Source: Gemmatimonadales bacterium
GTDB lineage: Bacteria > Gemmatimonadota > Glassbacteria > GWA2-58-10
Direction of reading: 5' to 3'
Assembly (NCBI GenBank): GCA_024278175.1
Contig: JAJRTS010000100.1
Location: 1 to 64,000 of the forward strand
DNA length: 64,000 nt
Each line of letters opens with the position of its first letter. The first letter of the stretch is position 1. Position numbers and translations under genes: made by a program. Below are positions 7,702 to 16,781 of this stretch, piece by piece. The notes under the pieces were generated by a model. It was not told the DNA's origin, did not search any database, and saw nothing but the letters and a program-made list of their open reading frames with translations.

Positions 7702-9613
7702 TTAAAAAAATTCTCTTTGCCACAACTCGAACATCAGCAGGATCCACAGGTGATGGCTCCAGTCGCGTCGTCCCTCCCAGTGCTGCTCCAGCAGAGTTTG
7801 CACTTTATCGGGCTGGAAAAAACCACGATTGGCAAAAGAGTTGCCCAGCAGATGGTCGGCCACATACTCACGCATCTCGCCGCAGAACCAGCTCCCGATC
7901 GGCACGGCGAAACCCCACTTGGGCTTGGAGAGCACCTGGGGGGGCAGCCAGGGGGCCACCGCTTGCTTGAGGATCGCTTTAAGCTCGCGGCCGCGCAGTT
8001 TATAGCCCGCCGGCAGGGTGGCCGCCAGTTCCATCAGTTCGTGATCCAGCAGGGGGCTGCGGCCCTCCAGGCTGTTGGCCATCGTGGCGATATCCACCTT
8101 GACCAGCAGATCGTTGGGCAGGTAGAACATAGCGTCCACAAACGCGGCCGCGTCGGCTCCGTCAAGCTCCCGCGTCTGCTCGAACAACGGGCGCAGCAGG
8201 TCCACCGAATTGAGCGTGCCCACCCGCTCCAGTACGTTGGCGCTCAGCAGGCCCCGCTTGTCGTCCTCGCCGAAAAAGCCCATCCAGCGCGCGTAGCGCT
8301 CGGGGCGGGGAAGGTCGGCGGCCTCGGAAAACCGTCGCAGCCCCGCAGCCAGACCGGTGCGCTCGTAGGCGTGGGGGCTGGCCAGAGCAAGCAACGAACA
8401 GCCTGTTTTGCGCACCGGAGCCGGGAAGCGGTAAAAAAAAATCGGCCATGCGCATGGCGTAATGCCTGCGGTAGCCCGTGAAAGATTCGTCGCCGCCATC
8501 GCCGTTGAGCGCCACTGTCACATGACGGCGGGTCATTTGCGAGAGGTAGTAGGTCGGAATCGCCGAGCTGTCCGCGTAGGGCTCCCCGTAATGGCGCACC
8601 AGCTTCGGCAGGACTTCCAGGGCGTTGGGCCGGACCATGAACTCCTCGTGCTCGGTGCCGTAGGCCTGGGCCACCATCCGCGCGAACGGCAACTCGTTGA
8701 ATTTTTTTTCCTCGAACCCGATACTGAACGTACGCACCCGTCCGCCGCCGGCGCGGCTCATGGCGGCCACCACCGCGCTGGAGTCGATCCCACCGCTGAG
8801 GAACGCGCCCAGGGGCACCTCGCTCATCAGCCGCAGCCGCGTGGCCTCCAGCAGTTTTTCGCGGACAGCCTCGCAGGCCTCCTGGCGGCTGATTTTGAGC
8901 TTGGGGCCGCAGGGCAGCTCCCAGTAGCGCCCCGTTGTTATCTCGCCGTCGCGCCAGCTGAGCCAGTGGGCGGGCTCCAGCTTGCGTACGCCCTCGAACG
9001 CGGTCAGCGGCGAGGGTACGCACATGAACGTGAGGTAGTGATACACCGCACTCCAGTCGATCCGGCGCTCGATTCGCCGGTCGGCCAGCAGGGAGGCCAG
9101 TTCGCTGGAGAATGAAATCCGGCCATCGGCGCAGTGATAGACCAGCGGTTTCTGGCCCGCCCTGTCGCGGGCCAGGTGCAACTCGCCCCTGTTCTGGTCC
9201 CAGAGGGCGAACGCGAACATGCCGCGCAAGGCGCGGCAGGCTCCCTCGATCCCGTGGCTCTCGTAGAGGTGGATCACCGTCTCCGCGTCCGAGCGGGTGG
9301 CAAAAGTGTGTCCGGCGGCCCGAAGTTGTTCGGTGAGCTGAACGTAGTTGTATATCTCGCCGTTGAACACGAGCTGGACCGTACCGTCTTCGTTGTGCAG
9401 CGGCTGCCGCCCGCCGGAGAGGTCGATAATGCTCAGCCTTCTGAACGCCAGCGCCGCCGAACAGCCGCTGCCTGCCGCGCCTTGTGCGGCGGGGTTACGG
9501 TAAAAATCCTGGTCGTCCGGGCCGCGATGAGCCATCGCCTGGGCCATCGCCGCCAGCAGGTCCAATTGTATCGGCGCTCCGCCGCTGTCGGCTATGCCGG
9601 CGATGCCGCACAT
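7702..9613 (-). pseudogene. asnB: asparagine synthetase (glutamine-hydrolysing)-like amidotransferase, frameshifted
   Basis: The gene opens MCGIAG, so Cys2 is the glutaminase nucleophile. It continues with the N-terminal amidotransferase domain and then the ATP-pyrophosphatase motif LSGGIDSSAV of the synthetase domain. A run of nine A at 8433-8441 (T9 on the coding strand) breaks the frame. With T8 the reading ADFF joins smoothly to YRFPAPVRK, giving about 636 residues, a normal length for the family. As it stands, the first part ends in a foreign tail and the C-terminal 260 residues lie in another frame. In polysaccharide loci such proteins (for example WbpS) can amidate uronic acid sugars, and that is the likely role here. 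The break may be an assembly error, slippage or real decay. Confidence 0.85.
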
Positions 9614-9728
9614 GGGGCGCTCCGGAGTTTTTTTATCAAGGTAAAGAGCACAATGCAATCCATGATAAGTTGGCGCAGCTCACAGCCTTCACAATCAACC
9701 GGATAAAAATACCCTGCTGCAAAAATAC

Positions 9729-11033
9729 CTATCCGCCCCCGGCCAGCTCCCGGTAGATTTCCCCGTAGCGCCGCGCGTAGCGCTCCATAGCGAAATCCTC
9801 CCTGGCGGCGCGAATACAATTTTCCCGCCAGCGGGCGTGATTGGCACGCAGGATCTCGCCCAATTCGGTTCCATCGCTGCCGGGCTCCAGCACCGCACCT
9901 ACCTCGTAGCTGCGCACCAGCCCGGCAATCGAGCGGTTTTCCGGGCGGGTCAGCAGCGGCAGGCCCATCGCCAGGTACTCGGCGAACTTGATCGGGAACA
10001 CATATTCATCGCGCGGGGCGGCTCCGGGCGAGGGAATAAAGTCGGCCAGCACAAGCAGCGACCAATCGGCGGTGGCCAGATAGCGCGGTACATCCGCCGG
10101 AGCCGCGTTGAGCTTCAGCCAGGATTTTTTATCGTTGCGGCCAAGCTTCTCCAAACGTTCAAACAGCGGGGCGCAGCGCTTGTCATCCGAGGGCGAGAGC
10201 AGCAGGAAAAAGCTGTCCGGGCCCATCGCCCCGAAGAACCGCTCCACCGCCCCGGCCACCCTGTCGGCCGGGTAACGTCCGCCCAGGGTACCGGCGAACA
10301 CCAGCACCTCGCGTTTTTCGATCCCCAGTTCGCGGCGCATCTCGTTTCTGAGCTCCGGACTCGGCCGGAACGCTTTCAAGTCGGCGAAATTGGGGATTAT
10401 CTCCAGCCGCGCGGTTTTTTCCTCGTTCTTCAGACTGTCGGCCATCGCCTGCGATACCGCCACGGTAAGATCACTTGTGGCCAGTAGTTTGCGCTCGGTC
10501 CGTTTCCAGAAGCGAAAGCGGGCGCTATCGGCACTCCAGAGGCCGTTGACCACGCCTTGCTCTGGCAGCAGCGAGCGGACGTCGAATATTATTTTTACTC
10601 CGCCGGGCAGCAGTTTTTTCAGCCGGCGGGCCAGCGATGCGCTGTAGTAGTAGCGGCAATGGATAATATCCACTTTCCGCCGCGCCGCGACCCACCAAAG
10701 AACAGGCAATGAAGTAGCCACGAACCAGCCCAGCCAAAAAAATCCGATCCGGTTGAACGCAGCCGAGGGCACCAGCGCGGGGGCCACAACCAGTTCCAGT
10801 CCCTCGCGCGCCAGTTCGGCTTTCAAGTCCCGGAGCGCCCGGGCGTGCCTGCGGAAGTTGGAGTAAATCCCCCGGCGGGTGATTTCCAGCCAGGGCAGCA
10901 GGCAGAGGACAGTTACCCTGAACTCGCCGGGGTTATCGCGCTGGATTGCCGCCTGCATGGAGCGTACCTGGTTGTTGAAAATCGGGTTGTCCAGGATGTT
11001 TTCCAGGCTGATCAGGTACAGGATACGGACCAT
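9729..11033 (-). CDS. glycosyltransferase family 4-like
   Basis: This 434-residue GT-B transferase starts MVRILYLISLENI. The middle carries DIIHCRYYYSASLARR, and the C-terminal domain has VLVFAGTLGGRYP followed by the donor-binding stretch PIKFAEYLAMGLPLLTRPENRS. The length and order of motifs fit a complete GT4 enzyme. It lies between the acetyltransferase gene (with an inverted-repeat element in the 415-base gap) and the amidotransferase gene, and is probably part of the same glycan locus. A short hydrophobic stretch near residue 120 may bring it to the membrane. Donor and acceptor are unknown. Confidence 0.83.
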   Translation of the reverse strand: MVRILYLISLENILDNPIFNNQVRSMQAAIQRDNPGEFRVTVLCLLPWLEITRRGIYSNFRRHARALRDLKAELAREGLELVVAPALVPSAAFNRIGFFWLGWFVATSLPVLWWVAARRKVDIIHCRYYYSASLARRLKKLLPGGVKIIFDVRSLLPEQGVVNGLWSADSARFRFWKRTERKLLATSDLTVAVSQAMADSLKNEEKTARLEIIPNFADLKAFRPSPELRNEMRRELGIEKREVLVFAGTLGGRYPADRVAGAVERFFGAMGPDSFFLLLSPSDDKRCAPLFERLEKLGRNDKKSWLKLNAAPADVPRYLATADWSLLVLADFIPSPGAAPRDEYVFPIKFAEYLAMGLPLLTRPENRSIAGLVRSYEVGAVLEPGSDGTELGEILRANHARWRENCIRAAREDFAMERYARRYGEIYRELAGGG

Positions 11034-11172
11034 CGGGGCGTCCCATGTGTATCAGGTAGTTAGGGGCTGCTTAATAACAGCATGGCATCAAAACAGTCAC
11101 AAACTCAATTGGCAAAAAATCCTTTCCCAAAATGATGAAAAGAATATTTTACCCACCTGACCGCGGCTCACC

Positions 11173-11450
11173 AGAAGCTGTTTCATGACTGGAGTTTTAT
11201 TTTGACTTTCGCCTGTTGCCGGGTAGTCCCTTAAAACACAACCCCCTGTTTCCCCCTGCTAAGGGGGATTTTTATCGTGCCGGGCTTTTGTTCTTTTGCA
11301 GGCTTTGTTGCAAAGCCCCCGGCCGGTAAAAAAACTCTCGAATCACCTGCAGCGGCGGGAAAACCGGTGCTTAAACTCCCCCTTAGCAAAGGGGGTGCCT
11401 GCTGAAAGCAGGCGGGGGTTGTCCTGTCCTGAGGTTGTGAAACAGCTTCT
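11173..11450. mobile_element. MITE-like element with 13-base terminal inverted repeats
   Basis: The ends AGAAGCTGTTTCA (11173-11185) and TGAAACAGCTTCT (11438-11450) are exact inverted repeats. Inside are nested arms ACAACCCCC and GGGGGTTGT, and hairpins of the CCCCCTTAGCAAAGGGGG kind. There is no transposase. The right end reaches into the stop codon of the WbpD-like gene. It fills most of the 415-base gap between that gene and the glycosyltransferase. The inner motif recurs near 22427-22504. Confidence 0.65.
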
Positions 11451-12054
11451 ACGTCTTTCCGCTTTCACTTACGAGATGGCCCTTGCGGGTAAAGCGCCGC
11501 CCACAGTCTTCGCAGGCGGCCTGTTGCTCACCCTCCGGGTCCGTTCCCAGCTCAAGACGCACTCCGCAGGTGCAGACCCAGCCTTCCAGCCTGGCCGGAA
11601 CGCCGAACACCAGCGCGTGGTCGGGCACATCACGGGTGACCAGCGCGGCCGCGCCGACAAAAGCGTGAGCACCGATGGTGTTGCCGCAGAGGATCGTACA
11701 GTTGGCCCCGAGCGACGCGCCCCTTTTGACCAGGGTGCGCTGGTACTGGTCCCGCCTGGGGGTGTGGCTGCGGGGGTTGATCACGTTGGTGAACACCATC
11801 GACGGGCCGCAGAAAACATCGTCCTCGAGAATCACCCCATCGTAAAGCGAGACGTTGTTCTGGATCTTGACTCCATCGCCCACGACCACGGTGGAATGGA
11901 CCACCACGTTCTGGCCCAGGCTGCAACCACGGCCCAGACGCGCCCCGCTCATCACGTGGCAGAAGTGCCAGATTTTGCTGCCCTCGCCGATCTGCGCACC
12001 CTTGTCGATACAGGCGCTCTCATGGGCGAAATATTTTACCGTGTCATCGCTCAT
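11449..12054 (-). CDS. wbpD: WbpD/WlbB-like sugar N-acetyltransferase with C-terminal zinc-ribbon-like tail
   Basis: This 201-residue protein consists mainly of hexapeptide repeats (left-handed beta helix). Motifs such as [26 protein letters not shown] and [10 protein letters not shown] match WbpD/WlbB, which acetylates the 3-amino group of UDP-2-acetamido-3-amino-glucuronate using acetyl-CoA. The last 40 residues add CTCG and CEDCG pairs that look like a small zinc ribbon. The start overlaps the stop of the 2-epimerase gene in an ATGA, so the two are coupled. Product and epimerase together suggest synthesis of a UDP-diacetamido-mannuronic acid. The dehydrogenase, oxidase and aminotransferase steps needed before it are not in this window. 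Confidence 0.8.
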   Translation of the reverse strand: MSDDTVKYFAHESACIDKGAQIGEGSKIWHFCHVMSGARLGRGCSLGQNVVVHSTVVVGDGVKIQNNVSLYDGVILEDDVFCGPSMVFTNVINPRSHTPRRDQYQRTLVKRGASLGANCTILCGNTIGAHAFVGAAALVTRDVPDHALVFGVPARLEGWVCTCGVRLELGTDPEGEQQAACEDCGRRFTRKGHLVSESGKT

Positions 12055-13244
12055 CGATCTGTCCCGCCCTGAGTGATGTTTGCGTCCACCTGGATCGCGG
12101 CCCGGTCCACCCGCTTATCGGGCGAGCTCATCAGCCACTCGCGGCGTTTTTCGAGGTCCTCGACAATCCGCTCGGCCACCCGTCCGTCCCAGAACTCCAG
12201 GTCGCCCCTGCTCTTGCCGTGGCCGTCAATGGCATCACGGGCAAGCCGCACGATCAGCTCGCGGTCGTGGCCGGCCAGGGTATTTGTACCCTCCAGGATA
12301 GTCTCGGGCCGTTCGGTGTTCTCGCGGATAGTGATACAGGGAATGCCGAGGAAGGTGGTTTCCTCCTGGATGACGCCGGAGTCGGAAATCGCCAGCCGGG
12401 CGGATTTCATCAGGCAGAGGATGTCCAGATAGCCCACCGGCTCGATCATGCGGATATTTTCAGCTTGCTCAAGTTTGGTTTCCAGGGCGAATTTGGTCAG
12501 CATTCCGGCCGTGCGCGGATGGACCGGGAACACCAGCGGCAGCCGGCGGCTGATCTCCAGCAGCGCCTCGACAATCCCGCAGAGAACTTCCCGGTTGTCC
12601 ACATTGGACGGCCGGTGCAGAGTGACCAGCCCATAGCCCTGCGGCGTCAACCCCAGTTCCGCCACAATCCTGCGCTCTCCGGCCTGCTCCAGGAACCCGA
12701 TCAGCGAGTCGATCATGATATTGCCCACCAGGCTGATTTTCTGCGGGGCCACGCCCTCGTTCAGCAGGTTGCTGTCGGCCAGACGGCTGGGAGTGTAAAG
12801 GATGTCGGAGAGCGCATCGGTAACGACCCGGTTGATCTCCTCGGGCATGCGGCGGTCGCGGCTGCGAAGGCCGGCTTCCACGTGGGCCACCGCGATGTCC
12901 AGCTTGGCAGCCACCAGCGCCGCCGCGATTGTGGAGTTGACATCGCCGAGCACCACCACCACATGGGGCGTGATCTCAGCCAGCGCTTTTTCGAATTCGA
13001 GCATAATCCGCGCGGTCTGCTGCGCCTGGCTGCCGGAGCCTACCCCCAGGTGAATGTCGGGAGTGGGGATGCCCAGCTCGCTGAAAAACACGTCGTTCAT
13101 CACTTTGTCGTAGTGCTGGCCGGTATGGACCAGCACGAACTCGAACCGCTCAGGCTGTTTGGCGAGTTCCCTGGCCAGCGGCGCGATTTTCATGAAATTG
13201 GGACGGGCGCCCACGACAGCCGCTATTTTCAGTTTGTGGCTCAA
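12051..13244 (-). CDS. wbpI: UDP-N-acetylglucosamine 2-epimerase, non-hydrolysing type
   Basis: This 397-residue enzyme inverts C2 of a UDP-GlcNAc-type sugar. Family motifs are all present: [12 protein letters not shown] at the N terminus, [47 protein letters not shown], and [10 protein letters not shown] followed by RENTERPE. I place the start at the TTG at 13244, 7 bases after an AAGGA ribosome binding site. This gives [17 protein letters not shown]; a longer TTG start at 13286 adds an unlikely leader. Coupling to a WbpD-like acetyltransferase suggests the diacetamido-glucuronate substrate (WbpI type), but plain UDP-GlcNAc (WecB type) cannot be excluded. Confidence 0.85.
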   Translation of the reverse strand: MSHKLKIAAVVGARPNFMKIAPLARELAKQPERFEFVLVHTGQHYDKVMNDVFFSELGIPTPDIHLGVGSGSQAQQTARIMLEFEKALAEITPHVVVVLGDVNSTIAAALVAAKLDIAVAHVEAGLRSRDRRMPEEINRVVTDALSDILYTPSRLADSNLLNEGVAPQKISLVGNIMIDSLIGFLEQAGERRIVAELGLTPQGYGLVTLHRPSNVDNREVLCGIVEALLEISRRLPLVFPVHPRTAGMLTKFALETKLEQAENIRMIEPVGYLDILCLMKSARLAISDSGVIQEETTFLGIPCITIRENTERPETILEGTNTLAGHDRELIVRLARDAIDGHGKSRGDLEFWDGRVAERIVEDLEKRREWLMSSPDKRVDRAAIQVDANITQGGTDR

Positions 13245-13360
13245 CAGACGATCCTTTCCGCCGCAATTGTCAACCTGGCCCAACAATCCGCTCTAAGTGC
13301 TTGTCAATGGCCGGAATATATATCATTCACTCACTGAATGAAAGAACGGCCCGTCACGGC

Positions 13361-14989
13361 TTATTTGAACGAAAAAGTTTGCCAGCCGCTTGCCAGCGAG
13401 GGCTTGCCGGCCGGCACAACCCGGAAGCGCCACGGGTTGTACTGGGGGAACGCCCGCCAGAACACGCGCGTGAACGGCCCGTAGGTCTGCCGGTTGCCCT
13501 GTACGATAAACGAGCCTGTAAGATGATACTTGCCCTCGCCCACCTCGTACTCGATCCGGTAAGCAGCCTCCGCTGGTCCGCTCCAGCGTACGGGGATCGA
13601 GCCGTCGTGGTCCGCGTGAGCCAGCGTATCGTCCGGCGCGGGAAAGATAATCCGTACCGGTTCGCTGAACGCCACCGCCGTGGTCTCGCCGGTTGTCTCG
13701 GCCAACTGGCTTTCCACCTGCCGCCGCGCCGCCTGGCCAGCGAATATGCGCCCGGCCAGCACTCCCTTGAGCCGGGCGAGCTCTTGTGGGTTGGAGCCTG
13801 CCACGTCAACAGTCTCGGCCGGGTCGGCGCGCAAGTCGTAAAGTTGGTAGCCCGGTTGCGCTCCCGGCTCGCGGCGCTGGACAAGCTTCCAGTTTTGCGT
13901 TCTCACGCCACGCAGCCAGGTCAGCTCCACACTGTCCGGGCACTGGTAGCCGCAGGTGCTGGTCTCGAAAAAGAGGTGTTCGCGCGGGGGGACATCAGCG
14001 CCGTCAACTACTCCGGGCAGCAGTTGGCCCTGCACGGGCGTTTCCGGCTCGATCCCCAGGTACTCGAACACGGTCGGGATAACATCCACTGTCTGCACCA
14101 GGCTCTCGATCCTGCGGCCCGCGCCCCGGCCGTCGGGCAAGCTGATAATCAGCGGAATCCGCACCAGCTCATCGAACAGCGTCCCGTCCAGACTGGTCGA
14201 GGCATGGCCCACCCAGCCGTGTTCGAACAGCTCCTCGCCGTGGTCGGCGGTGAGAATCACGATCGAATTTTCGAACAGGCCCAGGCTGTCGATCACCGCG
14301 AGCACCTCTCCGAGTTCCTCGTCCTGGGCGGCCACCTCGGCGTCGTAGAGCGCGCTGATTATCCGTTGCTGCTTGCTGCTGAACTCTGTTGCCCCGCGGG
14401 GCATCACGATATTACTGGCGATTCCGCCTACCGCCGAGGTATCCACCCCGCCGGGCAGGAACCTTCGCAGCCATTTTTCCGGCGGGTCGTAGGGCAGGTG
14501 CGGCCCGTGGAAATGATACCAGGCGAAAAACGTGGTGTCCGCGTACTCGGCCAGAAACTCCGGAAGGTTGAGGTGCTTATTTGGCGTAAACCCCAGGTTC
14601 ATATAGTTGGGCATCGGGAACATGTAGTTCACCTGGGGCATCAGCCAGCCGGCCTCGCGCAGTTGCCCGGTGGGCGTAACCAGCCCCGGCGGTACGCTCT
14701 GGCCCCGCCGCTGCACGCCGTGAACCGATGGATACAGCCCGGTGAGCAGACTGACCAGCGAGGCGTTGGTCCAGCTTGCCGTGCTGAACGTGTTGGTGAA
14801 TGTTATCCCGCGCGTGGCCAGCGTGTCGATATTGGGCGTAACCGCCCGGGCACAGCCGTAGCAGCCCAGCCTGTCAGGGCGGAAACTGTCTACGGTCAGC
14901 AGGATGATGTTCGGCCGTTGGGCCGTGGCTGCGGGTAGCGTGGTGCCTACGGCAACCAGCAACGCGATAATCACTAAAATAGTGCGCAA
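13361..14989 (-). CDS. sulfatase-fold (alkaline phosphatase superfamily) enzyme with Thr nucleophile position
   Basis: This 542-residue protein has a signal peptide at residues 1-23 and the sulfatase-family core: metal-site Asp34 in VDSFRPDRLGCYG, a second site in ADHGEELFEHGW, and a C-terminal strand-rich end. In the slot of the sulfatase motif CxPxRxxxxTG it reads TNASLVSLLTG (Thr74 to Gly84), so the formylglycine precursor Cys and the Arg are both missing. Threonine nucleophiles are known in superfamily members that move phospho-groups (EptA, LtaS), so a phosphatase or phosphotransferase acting on the glycan is as likely as a sulfatase. It lies inside the polysaccharide operon, before the 2-epimerase gene. 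Confidence 0.75.
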   Translation of the reverse strand: MRTILVIIALLVAVGTTLPAATAQRPNIILLTVDSFRPDRLGCYGCARAVTPNIDTLATRGITFTNTFSTASWTNASLVSLLTGLYPSVHGVQRRGQSVPPGLVTPTGQLREAGWLMPQVNYMFPMPNYMNLGFTPNKHLNLPEFLAEYADTTFFAWYHFHGPHLPYDPPEKWLRRFLPGGVDTSAVGGIASNIVMPRGATEFSSKQQRIISALYDAEVAAQDEELGEVLAVIDSLGLFENSIVILTADHGEELFEHGWVGHASTSLDGTLFDELVRIPLIISLPDGRGAGRRIESLVQTVDVIPTVFEYLGIEPETPVQGQLLPGVVDGADVPPREHLFFETSTCGYQCPDSVELTWLRGVRTQNWKLVQRREPGAQPGYQLYDLRADPAETVDVAGSNPQELARLKGVLAGRIFAGQAARRQVESQLAETTGETTAVAFSEPVRIIFPAPDDTLAHADHDGSIPVRWSGPAEAAYRIEYEVGEGKYHLTGSFIVQGNRQTYGPFTRVFWRAFPQYNPWRFRVVPAGKPSLASGWQTFSFK

Positions 14990-15002
14990 GGAAACGCGCC
15001 CC

Positions 15003-16619
15003 CTATTTTTTTACTGTGTCATATTTTGTGATCAAATCCGCTATCCGGGCGCTGTCCGGGGCGGCGGGACTGGCCGCGAAGTATTTGCGCAATCGCTCCA
15101 CTCCCCGCGCGTTCCGTCCCAGGCGAATATCCAGCAGCCCGGCTTCCTTGAGTACTTCCGGATGGGGTCCGGTCAGCTTCAGCAAGCGCTCCAGCATGGA
15201 CGAGGCCCGCTCCAACTGCCCCTGCTGTTGCAGGTAGTATGCCAGCTTCCACAGCGCCGCCCGGTCGGCGCTATGCGCTCGCAGCTTGCGTTGCATCACG
15301 TCCACCGCCTGCTCCCACTGCCCCCGCCGCTCGTGGACCAGGGCCAGGTTGTCCCAGTAATGGGGCTGGACAGTGCGGGGGTTGGTAATGATCATCGCCG
15401 CCGCCAGGACTGCGGCCAGAGCCGGGACCAGCACCGGTTCCAGCCGTTTTCCGTGCCGCCAGAGCTCCGCCGCCCGGTCCAGGCCAGCCGCGGTGAACAG
15501 AATCAGCATCGGCCACAGCGGCACCCGGAAGCGGCTGGTGACAAAGAACAGCACCAGCGTGCCGCCGTAGAGCAGAAGATAGCAGTACAGCGGAAAAAGT
15601 TGCCGCCGACGTTCACGGGTCAGGATCATCCCCGCCAGAGCGAAAACCATAAAAAATCCCCAGCAGAACACAATGCCGCCGGCCAGCCACGGGTTAGCGG
15701 GCTGAAGCTGATAGAAATTGACGTTGTTCGGTTGCTCGTAGTCCGCCACCAGTTTTTTTGCCTTCTTAACCTGTAATTTAATAAAATCAGCCGAGAGCAC
15801 CGGCACAAGCCCTTTTTGCGGGTAACCAAACCCCCCGGTTGAATCGTAACTGTTGCCGATTTTCCAGTTCTCGCTGAAGTTGGTGCTGATCAGCGCCCAT
15901 TGCCCGCCCGCGAGCCGGTTGTGCAACGTCACCGGGAAAATCACGACGGCCAGCGCCAGGGTCAGCGCGGCCACCGGCCTCATCGCCTGCCCGCGGCCCC
16001 GCGCCCCCAGCCAGACCCACGCCGCAGCCACCGGCCAGAGCACCAGCAGGTTGGCCCGCGCAAGCGCCCCGACTCCCAATATCGCCCCGGCCACGGCCGA
16101 GCTCCGCAGCGGCCGCGCCTGGTCGAAGTGAAACAGCGCCAGCAGAAACAGCAGGTTCAGCACTGTCACCAGCGTGGCGCGCAGCAGGAAAATTTCGTAG
16201 AATGGGAAGATGGGTGTGATTGCCGTCAACGCGGCGGCCAGGATGCCGGCCCGCCGGCCAAAAAGCCGGCACCCCAGCAGGTAGACCAGCAGGACGGTTA
16301 TCGAGCCCAGAAAGGCCTGAAACAGCTTGGCGGTCAGTACACTCGGGCCGGTAAGCGCGTACAACGCGCCCAGCAGGTAGGGATACAGCGGGGCCTGGTA
16401 AAACGCCCGGCCGTCGGAAAGCGCGCCCTCGGATATCCGCACCGCCCACTGGTGGAACACTGTCATGTCGTAGCCGGGCAGCAAGGGCTCGAACAGCGGA
16501 TGAGCGCGCATCGCCAGCACGAACCACACCCGCAGCACCAGCGCCAGGCCGGATATCAGCAAGCCCCAGCGGTGGCGCACCGGCCATGTTCCTTGTTCGT
16601 TGCCAATCCCGGCGCTCAA
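15003..16619 (-). CDS. GT39/PMT-like membrane glycosyltransferase with C-terminal TPRs
   Basis: This 538-residue protein has about ten membrane helices over residues 20-410. The first extracytoplasmic loop carries LLPGYDMTVFHQWA, which holds the Asp expected of GT-C enzymes, and AFYQAPLYPYLLG follows. Such enzymes use polyprenyl-phosphate sugars outside the membrane. The last 115 residues are soluble TPR-like repeats (YWDNLALVHERRGQWEQAV and similar). The start is TTG, 6 bases after AAGGAGG. It is the first gene of the minus-strand polysaccharide locus, directly after the promoter at 16662-16690. The acceptor could be a lipid or a protein. Confidence 0.78.
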   Translation of the reverse strand: MSAGIGNEQGTWPVRHRWGLLISGLALVLRVWFVLAMRAHPLFEPLLPGYDMTVFHQWAVRISEGALSDGRAFYQAPLYPYLLGALYALTGPSVLTAKLFQAFLGSITVLLVYLLGCRLFGRRAGILAAALTAITPIFPFYEIFLLRATLVTVLNLLFLLALFHFDQARPLRSSAVAGAILGVGALARANLLVLWPVAAAWVWLGARGRGQAMRPVAALTLALAVVIFPVTLHNRLAGGQWALISTNFSENWKIGNSYDSTGGFGYPQKGLVPVLSADFIKLQVKKAKKLVADYEQPNNVNFYQLQPANPWLAGGIVFCWGFFMVFALAGMILTRERRRQLFPLYCYLLLYGGTLVLFFVTSRFRVPLWPMLILFTAAGLDRAAELWRHGKRLEPVLVPALAAVLAAAMIITNPRTVQPHYWDNLALVHERRGQWEQAVDVMQRKLRAHSADRAALWKLAYYLQQQGQLERASSMLERLLKLTGPHPEVLKEAGLLDIRLGRNARGVERLRKYFAASPAAPDSARIADLITKYDTVKK

Positions 16620-16661
16620 ACCTGCCTCCTTAAGTACGGAGTGATGTAAAAATTCTGCTCA

Positions 16662-16690
16662 AATATACGACTATCGAAAGCTTAGCTCAA
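16662..16690 (-). promoter_or_regulatory. sigma-70 type promoter for the polysaccharide operon
   Basis: On the minus strand TTGAGC (16690-16685) and TATATT (16667-16662) are 17 bases apart, close to the sigma-70 consensus. It points at the TTG start at 16619, leaving a short leader with a strong AAGGAGG site. It may drive the whole minus-strand locus, although internal promoters are not excluded. Confidence 0.55.
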
Positions 16691-16781
16691 TCCATCTCTT
16701 GCAACCCCATACCGGCTGATTTAACTTAAGAGTCTGCCCTAACGGAAAATATTGGTATCCACAGCTTGACGGAGCTTTAGA

